Part shown: piece by piece, positions 7,892-16,138 of the stretch
Layout of the letters: every line of letters begins with the position of its first letter
Numbering within the stretch: position 1 is the first letter of the stretch
Origin: Candidatus Bathyarchaeota archaeon
GTDB lineage: Archaea; Thermoproteota; Bathyarchaeia; 40CM-2-53-6; RBG-13-38-9
Assembly: GCA_030671315.1 (NCBI GenBank)
Contig: DAOUZW010000001.1
Location: 1 to 40,914 of the forward strand
Reading direction: 5' to 3'
Length of the DNA stretch: 40,914 nt
Position numbers and translations under genes: made by a program
The notes under the pieces: generated by a model
What the model saw: only the letters and a program-made list of their open reading frames with translations
Database searches by the model: none
Told to the model about the DNA's origin: nothing

Positions 7892-8700
7892 TGGACAAAA
7901 GAGGAACACATTACTCATTCGTTCCAAAAAAAAGACTTGGTCAAAATTTTCTCATAGACAGTCAATTATTAAAGAAAATTGTATTCTATGCAGAAATATT
8001 GCCTACAGAAATCGTGCTAGAAATCGGACCTGGCTTTGGTGCGCTGACACAAATTATCCAAGCAAAGGCTCGAAGAGTAATAGCTATAGAAAAGGATCCA
8101 GTTTTAGCTGAGTTTCTTCAAGAAAAATTCAAAACAAATCCTAAGGTTGAGATAATCATGGGGGATGTTTTAGATCAAACATTACCAGAATCTGATAAAG
8201 TTGTAGCAACCCCACCATACAATATATCCTCAAAACTACTATTCCAACTCATCCAAAGAAGCTATCGAGTTATCGTCCTAACATTTCAGAAAGAATTTGC
8301 CGATAGATTAGTTTCGGAACCTGGGACAAAAAATTATGGGAGATTGACGGTCATGATCAATCATAAAACGAAACCAGAGTTATTAGAGAACATTCCTAAG
8401 AAGGCTTTCAGACCCCAGCCTAAGGTTGATTCCGCTATAGTCAAGATTATACCAAAGGAATACAATGAGACAGTTGACGAGAAAATCTTCTCAGATCTTG
8501 TGCGAGGATTATTTACTCAAAGAAGAAGAGAACTACGAAGTTCTCTTAAGCATTATATTGATAAGAAAATTCCTTACTTTCCAATAGAAATTTTGAATAC
8601 AGAAATCCCTGATAAAAGAGTATATCAGATGACAGTGGAAGATTTTGAACAGTTAACAAAGAAAATCTCATCAAAGTTAAAGTTCTATAACAAATCATAG
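7891..8700 (+). CDS. ksgA: rRNA adenine dimethyltransferase KsgA/Dim1
   Basis: Dimethylates the two adenines of the small-subunit helix 45 loop. The 269-aa protein shows the family's N-terminal GQNFLID (17-23), the SAM-binding LEIGPGFGALT (43-53), the acidic ribose-binding EKD, and the C-terminal domain with FRPQPKVDSAIVKI and LFTQRRRELRSSL. The catalytic motif IV is TPPYNISS (107-114), where most homologues have NLPY or NxPY; the Asn is replaced by Thr (see findings). The start overlaps the DUF655 stop. The rest of the protein is fully typical. Confidence 0.95.
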   Translation: MDKRGTHYSFVPKKRLGQNFLIDSQLLKKIVFYAEILPTEIVLEIGPGFGALTQIIQAKARRVIAIEKDPVLAEFLQEKFKTNPKVEIIMGDVLDQTLPESDKVVATPPYNISSKLLFQLIQRSYRVIVLTFQKEFADRLVSEPGTKNYGRLTVMINHKTKPELLENIPKKAFRPQPKVDSAIVKIIPKEYNETVDEKIFSDLVRGLFTQRRRELRSSLKHYIDKKIPYFPIEILNTEIPDKRVYQMTVEDFEQLTKKISSKLKFYNKS

Positions 8701-8719
8701 TGTCGCTCCGTGATTATAT

Positions 8720-9424
8720 TTGGAGATTCACATAGTCCTCGTAGAACCGGAACATGAAGGCAATATAGGTCTTATTGCAAGAATTATGAAAAATTTTGGA
8801 TATAAGAATCTCTGGTTAGTCAACCCAAAAACCAGACTTGGACCAGAAGCAAGAGCATTAGCAAGCCATGCTCAAGAACTGTTGGTAAAAGCAAGAATAG
8901 TGCAGAATCTAGACCCCCCACTGAGAAATTGTGACTACACTGTTGCAACTACAGCTATAATCGGGAAAAACCCATCAAATCTAAACAGAAAATCATTGAC
9001 TCTTAGAGAATTTGCTGAAAGAGTGAAAATCGTTGAGGGAAAAATTGCAATAATATTTGGTAGAGAAAGCCGAGGATTAACCAATAAAGAGATCACAAAA
9101 TGCGACTTTGTAATTACAATTCCGACAAATAGTGAGTACAAAACTCTGAATATCGCAACAGCAGTTTCAATAACACTATATGAAATTAGAACTGCGCAAA
9201 ACATGAACATGAGTTATTTTAAGCAAGCTGACAAAGAAACTAGGTTAAGACTTGTCGATAAATTCGAAGATCTATCAAGGAAAGTAAGCATACCAACCTA
9301 TAAAATACCACTTACGAGAACAGCATTATCTAATGTGATTTCACGTGGCTTAATCTCCACAAGAGAAGCAAGCTTGATGACTGGAGTATTTAGAAGAGCT
9401 ATAGAGAGAATAGATAACCACTAA
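8720..9424 (+). CDS. trmJ: TrmJ-type SPOUT tRNA (Nm32) methyltransferase
   Basis: SpoU/TrmH family 2'-O-methyltransferases have a trefoil-knot SAM site. Its three motifs are here: EGNIGLIARIMKNFGY (motif 1), FGRESRGLTNKE (113-124, motif 2) and IPTNSEYKTLNIATAV (134-149, motif 3). The family-specific ALASHA segment and a C-terminal helical extension of about 75 residues point to TrmJ, which methylates position 32 of tRNA, rather than TrmH or TrmL. The start is TTG at 8720; I see no better one. It follows ksgA by 19 bases and ends the Nob1-DUF655-KsgA-TrmJ group. Confidence 0.88.
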   Translation: MEIHIVLVEPEHEGNIGLIARIMKNFGYKNLWLVNPKTRLGPEARALASHAQELLVKARIVQNLDPPLRNCDYTVATTAIIGKNPSNLNRKSLTLREFAERVKIVEGKIAIIFGRESRGLTNKEITKCDFVITIPTNSEYKTLNIATAVSITLYEIRTAQNMNMSYFKQADKETRLRLVDKFEDLSRKVSIPTYKIPLTRTALSNVISRGLISTREASLMTGVFRRAIERIDNH

Positions 9425-9464
9425 CTAAGACCTTATTAAGAAGATTTAATGACCAGCACGGATG

Positions 9465-9472
9465 TTTAAATA
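9465..9472 (+). promoter_or_regulatory. TATA box for rpl10e
   Basis: TTTAAATA in a purine-flanked context (GATGTTTAAATAAT) between trmJ and the L10e gene. A start about 26 nt downstream, near 9494, would leave a leader of about 16 nt. Good match to the archaeal consensus. Confidence 0.5.
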
Positions 9473-9509
9473 ATACTGACCATTCATTCTTTGCAAACGG
9501 CGACCCAAC

Positions 9510-10031
9510 ATGAAGGGCAGAAATTATCGTATAAGCAAGGCAAATATATACACGAGAGCTAAATACATTCATGGCCAACCAGTCTCAAAAATTGTAAAAT
9601 TCAGTATGGGTGACCCAAAAGTAAATTATGATTACAAGATAACACTGATTTCTCAGATGAAGATTCAAGTGGTTCATAATGCTTTAGAAGCTGCCAGAAT
9701 TTCAGCAAATAAAGTCTTATCAAATAAACTTGGAGAAACGGGTTATCTAATGCGTATCAGAGTCTATCCCCATGTTTTTCTCAGAGAGAACAAAATGATC
9801 GCAACTGCGGGTGCTGATAGGCTTCAAGAAGGCATGAGAAGAGCGTTTGGAAAACCTACAAGCCGAGGTGCAAGAATTAAACGGAACCAAGAATTGATAG
9901 ATGTCTTCGTGAATGAAAGCTCCATACAACTTGCGAAAGAAGCTTTGACAGCCTGTTCAAAGAAACTGCCAATGCAATGCAGTATTACTGTTGAGAGAAT
10001 CAATGAGGCTCCTAAGCAAATAGAAGCCTGA
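9510..10031 (+). CDS. rpl10e: Large-subunit ribosomal protein L10e (uL16 family)
   Basis: A 173-aa ribosomal protein of the uL16/L10e family, part of the central protuberance region near the A-site tRNA. The archaeal family signature is clear: RISKANIYTRAKYIHGQPVSKIVKFSMGD is followed by a long middle with ARISANKVLSNKLGETGYLMRIRVYPHVFLRENKM and the GADRLQEGMRRAFGKPTSRGARIKRNQ loop. The ATG at 9510 gives the usual N-terminus. Probably transcribed from its own promoter at 9465. Confidence 0.96.
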   Translation: MKGRNYRISKANIYTRAKYIHGQPVSKIVKFSMGDPKVNYDYKITLISQMKIQVVHNALEAARISANKVLSNKLGETGYLMRIRVYPHVFLRENKMIATAGADRLQEGMRRAFGKPTSRGARIKRNQELIDVFVNESSIQLAKEALTACSKKLPMQCSITVERINEAPKQIEA

Positions 10032-10040
10032 TTTTCACGA

Positions 10041-10048
10041 TATATAAT
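10041..10048 (+). promoter_or_regulatory. TATA box for the dph2 operon
   Basis: TATATAAT within GATATATAATAC, just after the L10e stop codon. The expected transcript start is near 10070, which is slightly downstream of the first ATG of dph2 (10066). If the box is used, translation of dph2 would begin at an internal TTG (10084 or 10105). Confidence 0.45.
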
Positions 10049-10065
10049 ACATTTTTATTGTTCTG

Positions 10066-11103
10066 ATGTTAAATCAACTAGAGTTGAGGCTGAAGTGCCT
10101 AGTATTGACTTTATCTTATAATTTTGAACTTGATAGAGTATTAAAAGAGATAAACAGACGTAATGCGAAACGAATTTTAATTCAGATCCCTGATGGACTA
10201 AAACCGCAAGCATTCACTCTTGCGACTACCATTGAAAAGAATGCAAAAACAAAGGTGTTCTTATCTGCAAGTCCTTGTTATGGTGGGTGCGACATAGCAA
10301 TAAATCAGGCAAAAATTCTGAATGTAGATTTAATAGTCCATTATGGTCATACGCCATTCCGATCCGAACTTGAAGTTCCTACAATATTTTTTTCGGCAAA
10401 GTCATTTCTTGATTTGAATTCTGTTCTCAAAAAAGCAGAGAATAAGCTAATTGGACATGATATTGGAATCGCTACAACTATTCAACATATAGATGAATTA
10501 ACAAGTGTGGAAAAACATCTAAAAAATTTAGGATTCAATGCGATAATCACTCCCAAGGAAGGTCACAGTTCATATTCAGGACAAATAATTGGATGTGATT
10601 ACACTCCACTGAAGAAGATATCAAATTATGTTGATTGCTTCTTTATTATTGGAAGTAAATTTCATAGTTTGGGCGCTTGTTTAGCTGTCAATAAACCAAT
10701 CATACAAGCAGATCCCTATACAAACGAGGTAATCGATTTGAAAGATATTAGAAAATCACTCATTGTTAGTCGATACACAGCTATTGAAAAAGCAAAGAAA
10801 TCAAATAACTTTGCAATATTGCTTAGTACAAAAGTCGGACAATATGATCCTAAAACAGCAGAGATGCTTAAGAAAGAGATTTCACGAAAAGAAAAGGACG
10901 TAATTATGATATCTGCAGATGAAATCTCACCTGACTCTCTGAGTAACTTTCAAGAAGTAGATATCTTCGTCAATACTGCCTGTCCCAGACTTGCTATTGA
11001 TGATGCGGCAAAATTCAATAACTCAATTCTATTGCCAAAAGAGATTCTTGTCGCTATAGGAAAAATGGAGTGGGAAAACCTACTCGATACTGGTATTCTC
11101 TAA
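10066..11103 (+). CDS. dph2: Diphthamide synthase Dph2 (radical 3-amino-3-carboxypropyl transferase)
   Basis: Catalyses the first step of diphthamide formation on the histidine of elongation factor aEF2, with a non-classical radical-SAM 4Fe-4S enzyme. All three cluster cysteines known from the Pyrococcus enzyme are present, one per domain: Cys75 (PCYGGCD), Cys177 (IIGCDYTPL) and Cys306 (NTACPRLAIDD). VHYGHTPF and the IQADPYTNEV motif also fit. The first 14 residues are not family-like and the nearby TATA box suggests a start at TTG 10105 or 10084, so the N-terminus is uncertain. A METTL5-like methyltransferase follows within 31 bases. Confidence 0.95.
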   Translation: MLNQLELRLKCLVLTLSYNFELDRVLKEINRRNAKRILIQIPDGLKPQAFTLATTIEKNAKTKVFLSASPCYGGCDIAINQAKILNVDLIVHYGHTPFRSELEVPTIFFSAKSFLDLNSVLKKAENKLIGHDIGIATTIQHIDELTSVEKHLKNLGFNAIITPKEGHSSYSGQIIGCDYTPLKKISNYVDCFFIIGSKFHSLGACLAVNKPIIQADPYTNEVIDLKDIRKSLIVSRYTAIEKAKKSNNFAILLSTKVGQYDPKTAEMLKKEISRKEKDVIMISADEISPDSLSNFQEVDIFVNTACPRLAIDDAAKFNNSILLPKEILVAIGKMEWENLLDTGIL

Positions 11104-11134
11104 ATTACATTTGAAATGGAGAAAATCATTACTA

Positions 11135-11752
11135 ATGATTCGGAGAAAAAAACTTGAAATTGTACTCGAGAAAATATCGTCCCATCCAAAACCTAAGTTC
11201 TGGCTTGAACAATATACTATCCCTTCTTTGACAGCTGCTGAGATGTTATCTATAGCGTCAGACATCCACGATAGTATAAAAGACAAAAACATAGTGGATC
11301 TTGGATGCGGGACCGGAAGACTTGCTATTGGGTCTTGTATTCTTGGAGCAGAAAAAGTTTTAGCCGTAGATATAGATCCCTTAGCCATAGAAATCGCTAA
11401 TAAAAATGCAAGATTATTGAAAGTTCAAAACAAAATATCTTGGATCAATTCCGATATTAGTGCAATACGAGGAGTATTTGATACCGCAATAATGAATCCA
11501 CCCTTCGGCACAAAGATTAGACATGCAGACAGCAGATTCCTGTTAAAAGCTCTATCAATTGCTAATGTTACGATTTCATTACATAAACGTACGACACGAA
11601 ATTACTTGATGAAATTTATTGAAAGTAAATCTGGAAAGATTGATGGGCTCTACGAAATGCAATTTAAGATACCTAAAACATATGCATTTCATAATAGGAA
11701 GAGTTACATTGTTGATGTTGATCTTTACATTATAAGTTTAAAAAATGCCTGA
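11135..11752 (+). CDS. METTL5-like RNA N6-adenine methyltransferase
   Basis: A 205-aa class I SAM methyltransferase. It has DLGCGTGRLAIG (SAM-binding), AVDIDPLAIEIA and the catalytic NPPFG (121-125). The N-terminal HPKPKFWLEQYTIP matches the archaeal and eukaryotic METTL5 family, whose eukaryotic member makes m6A in 18S rRNA helix 44. An in-frame ATG at 11111 would add eight residues; the ATG at 11135 gives the family start. Co-directional with dph2 and probably in its transcript. The small-subunit rRNA target is an inference from the family. Confidence 0.85.
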   Translation: MIRRKKLEIVLEKISSHPKPKFWLEQYTIPSLTAAEMLSIASDIHDSIKDKNIVDLGCGTGRLAIGSCILGAEKVLAVDIDPLAIEIANKNARLLKVQNKISWINSDISAIRGVFDTAIMNPPFGTKIRHADSRFLLKALSIANVTISLHKRTTRNYLMKFIESKSGKIDGLYEMQFKIPKTYAFHNRKSYIVDVDLYIISLKNA

Positions 11753-11780
11753 ATTCTTATTGTTCTCCTATAACATAGTT

Positions 11781-11788
11781 TTTATAAG
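11781..11788 (+). promoter_or_regulatory. TATA box for the csl4-rpo11 operon
   Basis: TTTATAAG after a T-run, with an expected transcript start near 11811 and a leader of about 36 nt to the csl4 ATG. Good consensus match in a 94-base gap. Confidence 0.5.
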
Positions 11789-11846
11789 TACCCAAGATTA
11801 ACGAGGAGCGCAACAAGACTTAGAGCAAGGTCCAGGTAAATATCTA

Positions 11847-12401
11847 ATGTCTAACAAGACTGCCATTAAAGAAAAATTTGTAGTACCAGGCTCGAAAATA
11901 GGAGTTATCGAAGAATTTATCGCCGGCCAGGGCACATATGAAATAGATGGCGTCATATACTCACAGCGTATTGGAGACGCGAGAACAGACTCAAAGTACA
12001 GAACTGTTTCCATTAGACCAAAAATTTCACCAATTTATCCATTGGAAGGCGGGGAGATAATAGGGGTTGTAGAAGTTGTACAGGAAAAATTGGCCGTAAT
12101 AAAAATAATCAAAATTGGAAATAGTGTGCTTTCAAAACCATTCACTGGGTTTTTACATATCTCAGCATCAAGCCCTCAATACGCTAAGAACATGAGAGAG
12201 ATCTGTAAGCCAATGGATCGAATAAGAGCGAAGATCATAAGCACATCAGGTGGGATTATCAGACTAATGACTTCTGATCATAATTTAGGAGTGTTGAAAA
12301 CTTTCTGTTCAAATTGTGGATATCAACTATCATTAAAGAGAACAGTGTTAAAATGTGAGAGATGCAAAAATATTGAAAAGAGAAAATTAGCTCGAGATTA
12401 G
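11847..12401 (+). CDS. csl4: Exosome RNA-binding subunit Csl4
   Basis: Cap subunit of the archaeal exosome, which degrades and tails RNA. The 184-aa protein has the three expected parts: the N-terminal barrel (VVPGSKIGVIEEFIAGQGTY and YSQRIGDAR), a central S1 domain (GEIIGVVEVVQEKLAVIKI, FTGFLHISASSPQ, RAKIISTSGGIIRL) and a C-terminal zinc ribbon (CSNCGYQL...CERCKN). Length is normal. It leads an operon with Rpo11 and an RNase III-like protein, linking RNA turnover with transcription. Confidence 0.95.
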   Translation: MSNKTAIKEKFVVPGSKIGVIEEFIAGQGTYEIDGVIYSQRIGDARTDSKYRTVSIRPKISPIYPLEGGEIIGVVEVVQEKLAVIKIIKIGNSVLSKPFTGFLHISASSPQYAKNMREICKPMDRIRAKIISTSGGIIRLMTSDHNLGVLKTFCSNCGYQLSLKRTVLKCERCKNIEKRKLARD

Positions 12402-12424
12402 TATTCATAGGATTGGAGAATAGT

Positions 12425-12709
12425 TTGAGAATCAAAACAATTAAAAAAACAAAAGATGAATTAAAGTTAGAAATAGAAGGCGAAGGACACACCTTCTGTA
12501 ATCTACTTCAAAATACTTTAGTTGAAGATCGAAGCATAAAGAATGTTGGTTATGATACTCCACATCCATTAACTGAAAAATCAATAATCTATATCAAAGT
12601 AAAGAAAGATGGTAACCCTCAAAAAATACTCGAACGTGCATTAAAAAAAATAAATCAGAGAACAGACGAGTTTCTCTCAGAATTTAGAAAAGCTATAGGA
12701 ACAAAGTAA
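12425..12709 (+). CDS. rpoL: RNA polymerase subunit Rpo11 (RpoL)
   Basis: Assembly subunit that pairs with Rpo3, equivalent to the second alpha subunit of bacterial polymerase. The protein has the family core: LKLEIEGEGHTFCNLLQNTL, then VGYDTPHPLTEKSIIYIKVKKDG, and the C-terminal helix ILERALKKINQRTDEFLSEF. Two in-frame TTG starts exist. GGAG at 12415-12418 lies 6 nt before the TTG at 12425, favouring that start (94 aa); TTG at 12413 would give 98 aa. The stop TAA overlaps the ATG of the next gene by one base. Confidence 0.93.
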   Translation: MRIKTIKKTKDELKLEIEGEGHTFCNLLQNTLVEDRSIKNVGYDTPHPLTEKSIIYIKVKKDGNPQKILERALKKINQRTDEFLSEFRKAIGTK

Positions 12710-13110
12710 TGTGCACAGGACTACTACAAAGAATTCTTACAGATAAAGGTCTTGCAAAGCTTGGTGATGCATATGTCAATTTCATATATTCTCTAGTACT
12801 TACCGAAATTGAAGGTAAACCTACAGGAATCAAAGTCAGTGACCGCATCTTAGCAGATGCAGCCAAGAAATCTGGCTTAAAAGATCTACTTGCTAAACGA
12901 ACCAGAAGAGATGATATCGCAAATGCAGTCGAAGCACTAATTGTATACGTATGGCGAGAAGAACTTATGAGAACAGAAGAAGCAATTGATATACTCAAAA
13001 AGAATCTAGATCCATGCACTGCATTTACTGATTTAACTTTAGAAGCCACAAGGAGAGTGATGACAAGAGACAAAAATCACGGTCGATTAAAACTGACTGA
13101 CAAGAATTAA
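12709..13110 (+). CDS. Archaeal ribonuclease III-like protein
   Basis: A 133-aa single-domain protein of the archaeal RNase III-like family. It keeps the overall RNase III helices: KLGDAYVNFIYSLVL corresponds to the bacterial EFLGDAVL signature helix and ANAVEALIVYVW to the DxxEAxIGAIY helix. By that hand alignment Asp20 and Glu75 are retained, but the other two metal ligands look replaced (Ala16 and Asn72), so catalytic activity is uncertain. There is no double-stranded RNA-binding domain. It overlaps rpo11 by one base and so is translationally coupled to an RNA polymerase subunit and, further up, to exosome Csl4. Confidence 0.75.
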   Translation: MCTGLLQRILTDKGLAKLGDAYVNFIYSLVLTEIEGKPTGIKVSDRILADAAKKSGLKDLLAKRTRRDDIANAVEALIVYVWREELMRTEEAIDILKKNLDPCTAFTDLTLEATRRVMTRDKNHGRLKLTDKN

Positions 13111-13146
13111 TGACTAAGCCTTAATGATTATCAATGGTCAAAGATC

Positions 13147-13746
13147 TTGCTGACACCTATACCTCATGTAGATAAAAAGGGAATAAGAGTTCTAGGAATC
13201 TCAGAGAGCTTCATAAAAAATAAGAGTAAAAAATCCATTTTAACTGGTTTAATAATGCGTGCAGATCTGATAATAGATGGATTTTCTTTTTCGAAAACAA
13301 CGGTAGGGGGGATGGATGCAACAGAATGTGTTTTGGAGATCTACCAGAAACTTGGGAGAGAAGACATCAATCTTGTTTTTCTGAATGGATGTGTTATCAG
13401 CTGGTTTAATATCATAGATTTAAAAAGAGTTTATAGAGATATAGCGCGACCTATCATTTGTATTACTTATGAAAAATCAGAAGGTCTGGAAAAATATCTT
13501 ACTGAATATTTTAGTCCCAAGGCAGAAGATAGAATTGCTAAATACAAAGAAAATGGTGAGAGAGAAGAATTTAAGCTACATACAGGAAAGAAAATTTTCG
13601 CCAGGTATCTAGGACTGGATAGAAAAGATACTATTCAGGCCCTCAATAAATTTACCTTACATGGAAGCATTCCAGAACCATTAAGGGTTGCACGGCTACT
13701 TGCTAGAACATTAGTTCATCAAATGCCCGAGACAATATTAAAATAA
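13147..13746 (+). CDS. DUF99 family protein (endonuclease V-like fold)
   Basis: A 199-aa protein of the archaeal DUF99/UPF0215 family. It contains GIRVLGISESF, the IDGFSFSKTTVGGMDATECV segment, VFLNGCVISWFNIIDL and the C-terminal PEPLRVARLLARTLV. The fold is related to endonuclease V/RNase H-like nucleases, but the biochemical role is unproven. The start is TTG at 13147, giving MLTPIPHVDKKGIRVLG, which fits homologues. It follows the RNase III-like gene by 36 bases and precedes transcription factor S, so a nucleic-acid role is plausible. Confidence 0.85.
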   Translation: MLTPIPHVDKKGIRVLGISESFIKNKSKKSILTGLIMRADLIIDGFSFSKTTVGGMDATECVLEIYQKLGREDINLVFLNGCVISWFNIIDLKRVYRDIARPIICITYEKSEGLEKYLTEYFSPKAEDRIAKYKENGEREEFKLHTGKKIFARYLGLDRKDTIQALNKFTLHGSIPEPLRVARLLARTLVHQMPETILK

Positions 13747-13825
13747 AGTTACATTCAGGTCACAATACTCAAGTAATCCTTAAATTCTTCTTATTAAGTA
13801 ATGGCACGGACGGTTGCTCCAAAAA

Positions 13826-14149
13826 ATGAATTTTTGTCCTAACTGTGGAACGACTCTGATACCCACAAAGAAAGAAAATAAAGTTGTTATAGTATGTCCC
13901 AAATGCAATTATGAAACAAAGAAAGGGGCAAAAGAAGTATCGAAAATAAAACATGATAAAGAGAAGATAATAGTCATCGGAAAAGAAGAACAAAAAATTC
14001 GAACCCTACCAAAGACTTCTGCTGTATGTCCAAAATGTGGTCATCCAGAGGCATTCTACTGGCTTGTTCAGACACGGGGGGCCGATGAATCATCAACTCA
14101 ATTCTTAAGATGTACTCGCTGTGCATCTACATGGCGTGAAATGTCATAA
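13826..14149 (+). CDS. tfs: Transcription factor S (TFS, TFIIS-like cleavage factor)
   Basis: Stimulates transcript cleavage by stalled RNA polymerase and rescues backtracked complexes. The 107-aa protein has the N-terminal zinc ribbon (FCPNCGTTLIP...CPKCNYE), a charged linker and the C-terminal ribbon (CPKCGHPEAFYWLVQTRGADE...CTRCASTW). The catalytic Asp-Glu pair in RGADESSTQF is intact, so this is a cleavage-active TFS rather than an inhibitory paralogue. TTG at 13814 is in frame, but the ATG at 13826 gives the family N-terminus. PCNA follows directly. Confidence 0.95.
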   Translation: MNFCPNCGTTLIPTKKENKVVIVCPKCNYETKKGAKEVSKIKHDKEKIIVIGKEEQKIRTLPKTSAVCPKCGHPEAFYWLVQTRGADESSTQFLRCTRCASTWREMS

Positions 14150-14174
14150 ATAAACCGAAATTGAGAAGAGTCTG

Positions 14175-14189
14175 TTCTATGAAATAGAA
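14175..14189. promoter_or_regulatory. Palindrome upstream of PCNA
   Basis: TTCTAT-gaa-ATAGAA is a perfect 6-bp inverted repeat, centred 31 bases before the PCNA start codon, about where a TATA box or start site would lie. It could be an operator or a chance AT-rich palindrome. Confidence 0.3.
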
Positions 14190-14212
14190 TAAAGAATTAC
14201 TGTGGGATAATT

Positions 14213-14968
14213 GTGTTTAAAGCTGTAGTTCAAGATGCAAAGATTTGGAAAAACCTCTTAACGGCCATATCTACCTTGATTGAAGAAGCTGATTTTAATA
14301 CGTCGGAAGATGGATTGAAGTTAAGATCGATGGATCCATCTCATGTCGCGATGGTAGATTTTGAATGGTCAAAAGAAGCTTTTGAGGAATACGTTTGCGA
14401 CAAGCCTACAAATATCAGGGTTAATATCACTACAATGCTAAAACTCTTGAGAAGAAGTAAGAGTGAAGAAAGTTTAGAGATATCTTATGATGAGGAACGC
14501 AAGAAAGTAGATCTAACTCTACGAGGTAAAATTTTAAAAAAATTCACAATGCCAACACTTGAATCTGTTGAGGAGGAAGTCCCTACACCCAAGTTATCTT
14601 TTAATGCCCGAGTAAAATTAATGTCTGAAACTTTGAAAGAAATTGTAGAAGATAGTGAAACTGTTAGTGACAATATCAGTTTCAAAGCAAAGGAAGATAA
14701 ACTGTTTGTTAAAGCCAGCTCCGAATTAAGTAATGTTGGCATGGAATTGAGTAAAACCGATGGAGCTCTGCTAGAATTGGACATTAAGGAAGACTCTGAT
14801 GCTACATTCAACCTTAACTATTTTGGCGAGATGGTAAAGGCTGGATCCGCTACTTCAGAAGTAGCCACCATAGAATTCTCAACCAATATGCCAATAAGAC
14901 TTGAATTCGAAATGTCACAACAAGGTAAACTAATGTATTATTTGGCACCCCGTATAGAGGCAGAGTAA
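14213..14968 (+). CDS. pcn: DNA sliding clamp PCNA
   Basis: Ring-shaped processivity factor for replicative polymerases and a hub for repair proteins. The 251-aa length is normal. The N-terminal domain has FKAVVQDAKIWKNLL and DGLKLRSMDPSHVAMVDFE, the interdomain region is near residues 115-130, and the C-terminus ends YYLAPRIEAE with the conserved LAP(K/R) segment that contacts PIP-box partners. The start is GTG at 14213. Only one PCNA is seen here, although some TACK archaea have several. It is followed by both primase subunits and GINS, forming a replication cluster. Confidence 0.97.
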   Translation: MFKAVVQDAKIWKNLLTAISTLIEEADFNTSEDGLKLRSMDPSHVAMVDFEWSKEAFEEYVCDKPTNIRVNITTMLKLLRRSKSEESLEISYDEERKKVDLTLRGKILKKFTMPTLESVEEEVPTPKLSFNARVKLMSETLKEIVEDSETVSDNISFKAKEDKLFVKASSELSNVGMELSKTDGALLELDIKEDSDATFNLNYFGEMVKAGSATSEVATIEFSTNMPIRLEFEMSQQGKLMYYLAPRIEAE

Positions 14969-14977
14969 GAATCTTAA

Positions 14978-16006
14978 ATGATCTCAGAACGAGATAAAGC
15001 AAGATACCCATTTACAACTGAATCTGCAGATTATGTAAAAAAGCTAAGAATAGAAGTAGCCGATTTAATAACAGAACCTTATAAGCCGATTCTTAAGAGA
15101 GCAGAAGAAAGAATCAGACTAGCGTTACTCAAACCTGATGATCTTGCACCTCAGGAACATGATCCAAGCATAGAGATCCTGTCTTTTCCAACATCCATCA
15201 TGTTGATGGCTTATATCGATAATGAAAATGTTAAAAGGCGGTATGCTGTTGCTGAGTCGAAGGGTTTCTCTAAGAAGCTCAAAACCGAATCCTTAGAAAA
15301 AGTAATTGAAATAGCTCAGGGAACATATTATTGGAATATCAAATCGAAAGGTCAGAATCTAAGAGAAACGTATGAAATCTTCTTACATTTCATAGATTAT
15401 ATAAAGAATATCAAGAATATGAATGATCTTAAATGGAAACTGACAAATCGTTATCTTAAAGATGGTTATGTAGAAATAACTAAGAATGAAGCAACACGTT
15501 TAATCGAAGAAGAGATACAAAGGAAGATACTTAAAAAGACTAAAAATAGAAAAGTTGAACCTCCTAAAGCTCTCAAAGAGATTTTAGAAACTATAAAACT
15601 CATAACTATGGAAAAAACTGTATTCGAGACTTTTGACACACCATCGGGAATTAAAGTTGAGAATATGCCACCATGTATTAAGAAATTGTTTGATAGTCTG
15701 TCTGCTGGTGGGAGACTTTCACATCTTGGAAGATTTACATTAACTTCCTTTCTAGTAAATACAGGAGCCACAGAAGAAGATGTTATGAACTTTTTTAAAT
15801 CTGCATCAGACTTTGATGAAAATAAAACAAAGTATCAGATTGAACATATAAGCGGAAGAAAAGGTGGTAAAACTAAATATAAACCACCAAAATGTGATAC
15901 TCTTAAGACTCATGGATTATGTTTCTCACCTGATGAAATCTGTAACAGAATAGTACATCCACTAACATATTACAGGTTGAAGATGAAGGCCTTAAAAAAG
16001 AAATAA
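14978..16006 (+). CDS. priL: DNA primase large subunit PriL
   Basis: Regulatory subunit of the archaeal primase; it carries a 4Fe-4S cluster in the C-terminal domain. The 342-aa protein starts ISERDKARYPFTTESADYV, typical of PriL, and has the four cluster cysteines at 233 (PPCIKKLF), 306 (PPKCDTL), 315 (GLCFSP) and 322 (EICNRI). GGRLSHLGRFTLTSFLVNTG between them is the conserved core. It begins 10 bases after PCNA, so they are co-transcribed. Confidence 0.95.
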   Translation: MISERDKARYPFTTESADYVKKLRIEVADLITEPYKPILKRAEERIRLALLKPDDLAPQEHDPSIEILSFPTSIMLMAYIDNENVKRRYAVAESKGFSKKLKTESLEKVIEIAQGTYYWNIKSKGQNLRETYEIFLHFIDYIKNIKNMNDLKWKLTNRYLKDGYVEITKNEATRLIEEEIQRKILKKTKNRKVEPPKALKEILETIKLITMEKTVFETFDTPSGIKVENMPPCIKKLFDSLSAGGRLSHLGRFTLTSFLVNTGATEEDVMNFFKSASDFDENKTKYQIEHISGRKGGKTKYKPPKCDTLKTHGLCFSPDEICNRIVHPLTYYRLKMKALKKK

Positions 16007-16065
16007 ATCCCTTTTATTAAAGTTAAGAACTTTTCAAATGACAGATAAGAAATAAATCACAATAG

Positions 16066-16075
16066 TATAAAAATA
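16066..16075 (+). promoter_or_regulatory. TATA box for priS
   Basis: TATAAAAATA in the 132-base gap between priL and priS, with an expected start near 16097 and a leader of about 42 nt. It suggests that the small and large primase genes are not strictly one transcript. Confidence 0.45.
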
Positions 16076-16138
16076 ATTAATTTAATTCATCTTAGACCAC
16101 TAATATTTAGGTTCAAGATCTAAAAGCAGACGAATGAT

